DNA from: Paludibacteraceae bacterium
Lineage (GTDB): Bacteria; Bacteroidota; Bacteroidia; Bacteroidales; Paludibacteraceae
Length of the DNA: 49,105 bases
Direction: 5' to 3'
NCBI GenBank assembly: GCA_017630395.1
Contig: JAGBVI010000072.1
Coordinates: 1-49,105 of the forward strand
The notes beneath the pieces are model-generated. The model saw nothing but the letters and a program-made list of their open reading frames with translations. It ran no database searches and had not been told where the DNA came from. A program made the position numbers and the translations under genes. Shown one piece after another: positions 48,342 to 49,105 of this stretch (position 1 is its first letter; each line of letters begins with the position of its first letter).

Positions 48342-48943
48342 TTATCTCTTATCCGTTTGTAATTCTTTCCATTCTGCCGGTATTGATAAATCAAAGCCGT
48401 TTGATAACTTTATGTTATCAGGTAATATCGCGTTCTTAAATTTTCTCTCGTACCTCATCATGTGAATAGGAGCACCACTACCCATTGTAGCCAAATTGCT
48501 TGAGAATTGATGAGGAGGGAAATAGACAAATACATTCACTTTTGCTTCTTTCGCTAACTCGACTGCGGGTATCATATCGCTGTCCGCAGAAACGATTATT
48601 GCCAAATCACAATTACGCTGATAAGCATCAGCTACTATCTGAGTAGCAATACGAACATCCGATTCTTTTTCTTCGTATGTATGAATGATATTATGACATT
48701 TAAAACATTCTATCTCCTTCTTCAAATACTTGCCAAGAATAAGTTTAAATTTAGGATTCTCTTTATTTGCTTGAAAGAAGGCATCTTGCCTTTTGCATTT
48801 TTCTACATCAGTAGGTCTTGCTGAAAAATATTTAACTGCGATTAATTCTTGGTTAGGTTTCAAAAAAGATTCCATAAGTTTTACTATGTCCAGCCAATAA
48901 TACTTTTTCCATGGATACTTTTTGAGTCCATAGTAGAAATTAA
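48342..48943 (-). pseudogene. NYN-domain ribonuclease-like gene, 5' end cut off by MITE copy 3
   Basis: The annotatable ATG at 48875 gives 177 aa, but the same frame continues upstream as NFYYGLKKYPWKKYYWLDIV and KLM without a stop until the repeat boundary at 48943. NYN proteins normally start KRVTFYIDGFNFYyGLk, so the reading frame is interrupted at the GFN|FYYG position by the repeat. Conserved parts remaining: SDVRIATQIVADAYQ, AIIVSADSDMIPAV (catalytic DSD) and a CxxC zinc-type pair (ECFKCH). The family (LabA/DUF88-like) are PIN-like RNases. The missing codons should lie just past the window end. Confidence 0.8.
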
Positions 48944-49105
48944 GAAGCTGTTTAAATTTTATTTTAAAAAAAAATTAGAGTTTCACTCTCTTATTTTCGG
49001 CATCTTTGAGATTCTTTTTAACCTATTTTTATTCTCCTTTTTTGATAATAGTCCACTATTTTCTGCAAAAGAAGACTAAAAATAGATTTAAAAATCTCTC
49101 TCAAA
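48944..49105. repeat. MITE-like repeat element, copy 3 (runs off the window)
   Basis: Begins GAAGCTGTTTAAATTTTATT after a TAA (48941-48943) and matches copy 2 almost base for base through AATCTCTCTCAAA at the window end. Its right inverted repeat would fall about 27 bases beyond the edge. It is inserted in the N-terminal coding part of the NYN gene. Confidence 0.85.

Overview
The window looks like an AT-rich chromosome segment of a member of Bacteroidales (phylum Bacteroidota). Four things point there: type IX secretion (T9SS) C-terminal sorting tails on two very large surface proteins, several promoters of the form TTTG-N18/19-TAnnTTTG, a three-subunit fumarate reductase/succinate dehydrogenase operon in the order cytochrome b - flavoprotein - iron-sulfur, and a TPP riboswitch driving a TonB receptor plus a PnuC-type transporter. 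Genus cannot be decided from the sequence alone.

Layout. 1-184 (-) is the 5' end of an Rpn-type PD-(D/E)XK nuclease/transposase. 501-12452 (-) is a tightly packed six-gene operon with one good promoter: SIR2-TIR fusion, membrane-anchored STAND NTPase (broken by one in-frame amber codon inside its Walker B motif), a T9SS-sorted GLUG-repeat surface protein, an outer-membrane barrel with an OmpA-like tail, an inner-membrane protein with tandem RCK-like domains and a RyR-like C-terminus, and a small RyR-domain protein. Read together, the genes place one component in each layer of the envelope plus probable NAD-acting domains in the cytosol. This is the best candidate in the window for an undescribed conflict or surface-sensing system. 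13050-16010 (-) is a thiamine uptake unit (TPP riboswitch, TonB receptor, PnuT). 16392-26971 (-) holds two giant secreted repeat proteins (1500 and 1980 aa). 27417-28516 (-) has two small membrane proteins. 28660-32082 (-) is frdCAB. 32444-34359 (-) is RluD plus a PASTA protein, and 34514-38716 (-) is RlmH plus a large NtrY-like histidine kinase. 38893-42043 (+) has DUF4783, NadC, a NUC1-type nuclease lipoprotein and FabD. 42435-47578 (+) is a type III restriction-modification cassette with an unusual, heavily structured ~390-nt leader and a DprA-like gene remnant at its end. 47772-49105 has a small secreted protein and a NYN-domain gene cut by a mobile repeat.

A short interspersed repeat (about 189 bp, 20-bp terminal inverted repeats, flanking TAA) occurs three times: next to the SIR2-TIR promoter (12563), beside the TPP riboswitch region (16177), and inside the NYN gene (48944, running off the window). 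The first copy carries a second, different 199-bp inverted-repeat element nested inside it with flanking TTA. Neither element is annotated by any gene; both look like MITE-type non-autonomous transposons.

All domain and family calls rest on reading motifs by eye; no database search was possible.
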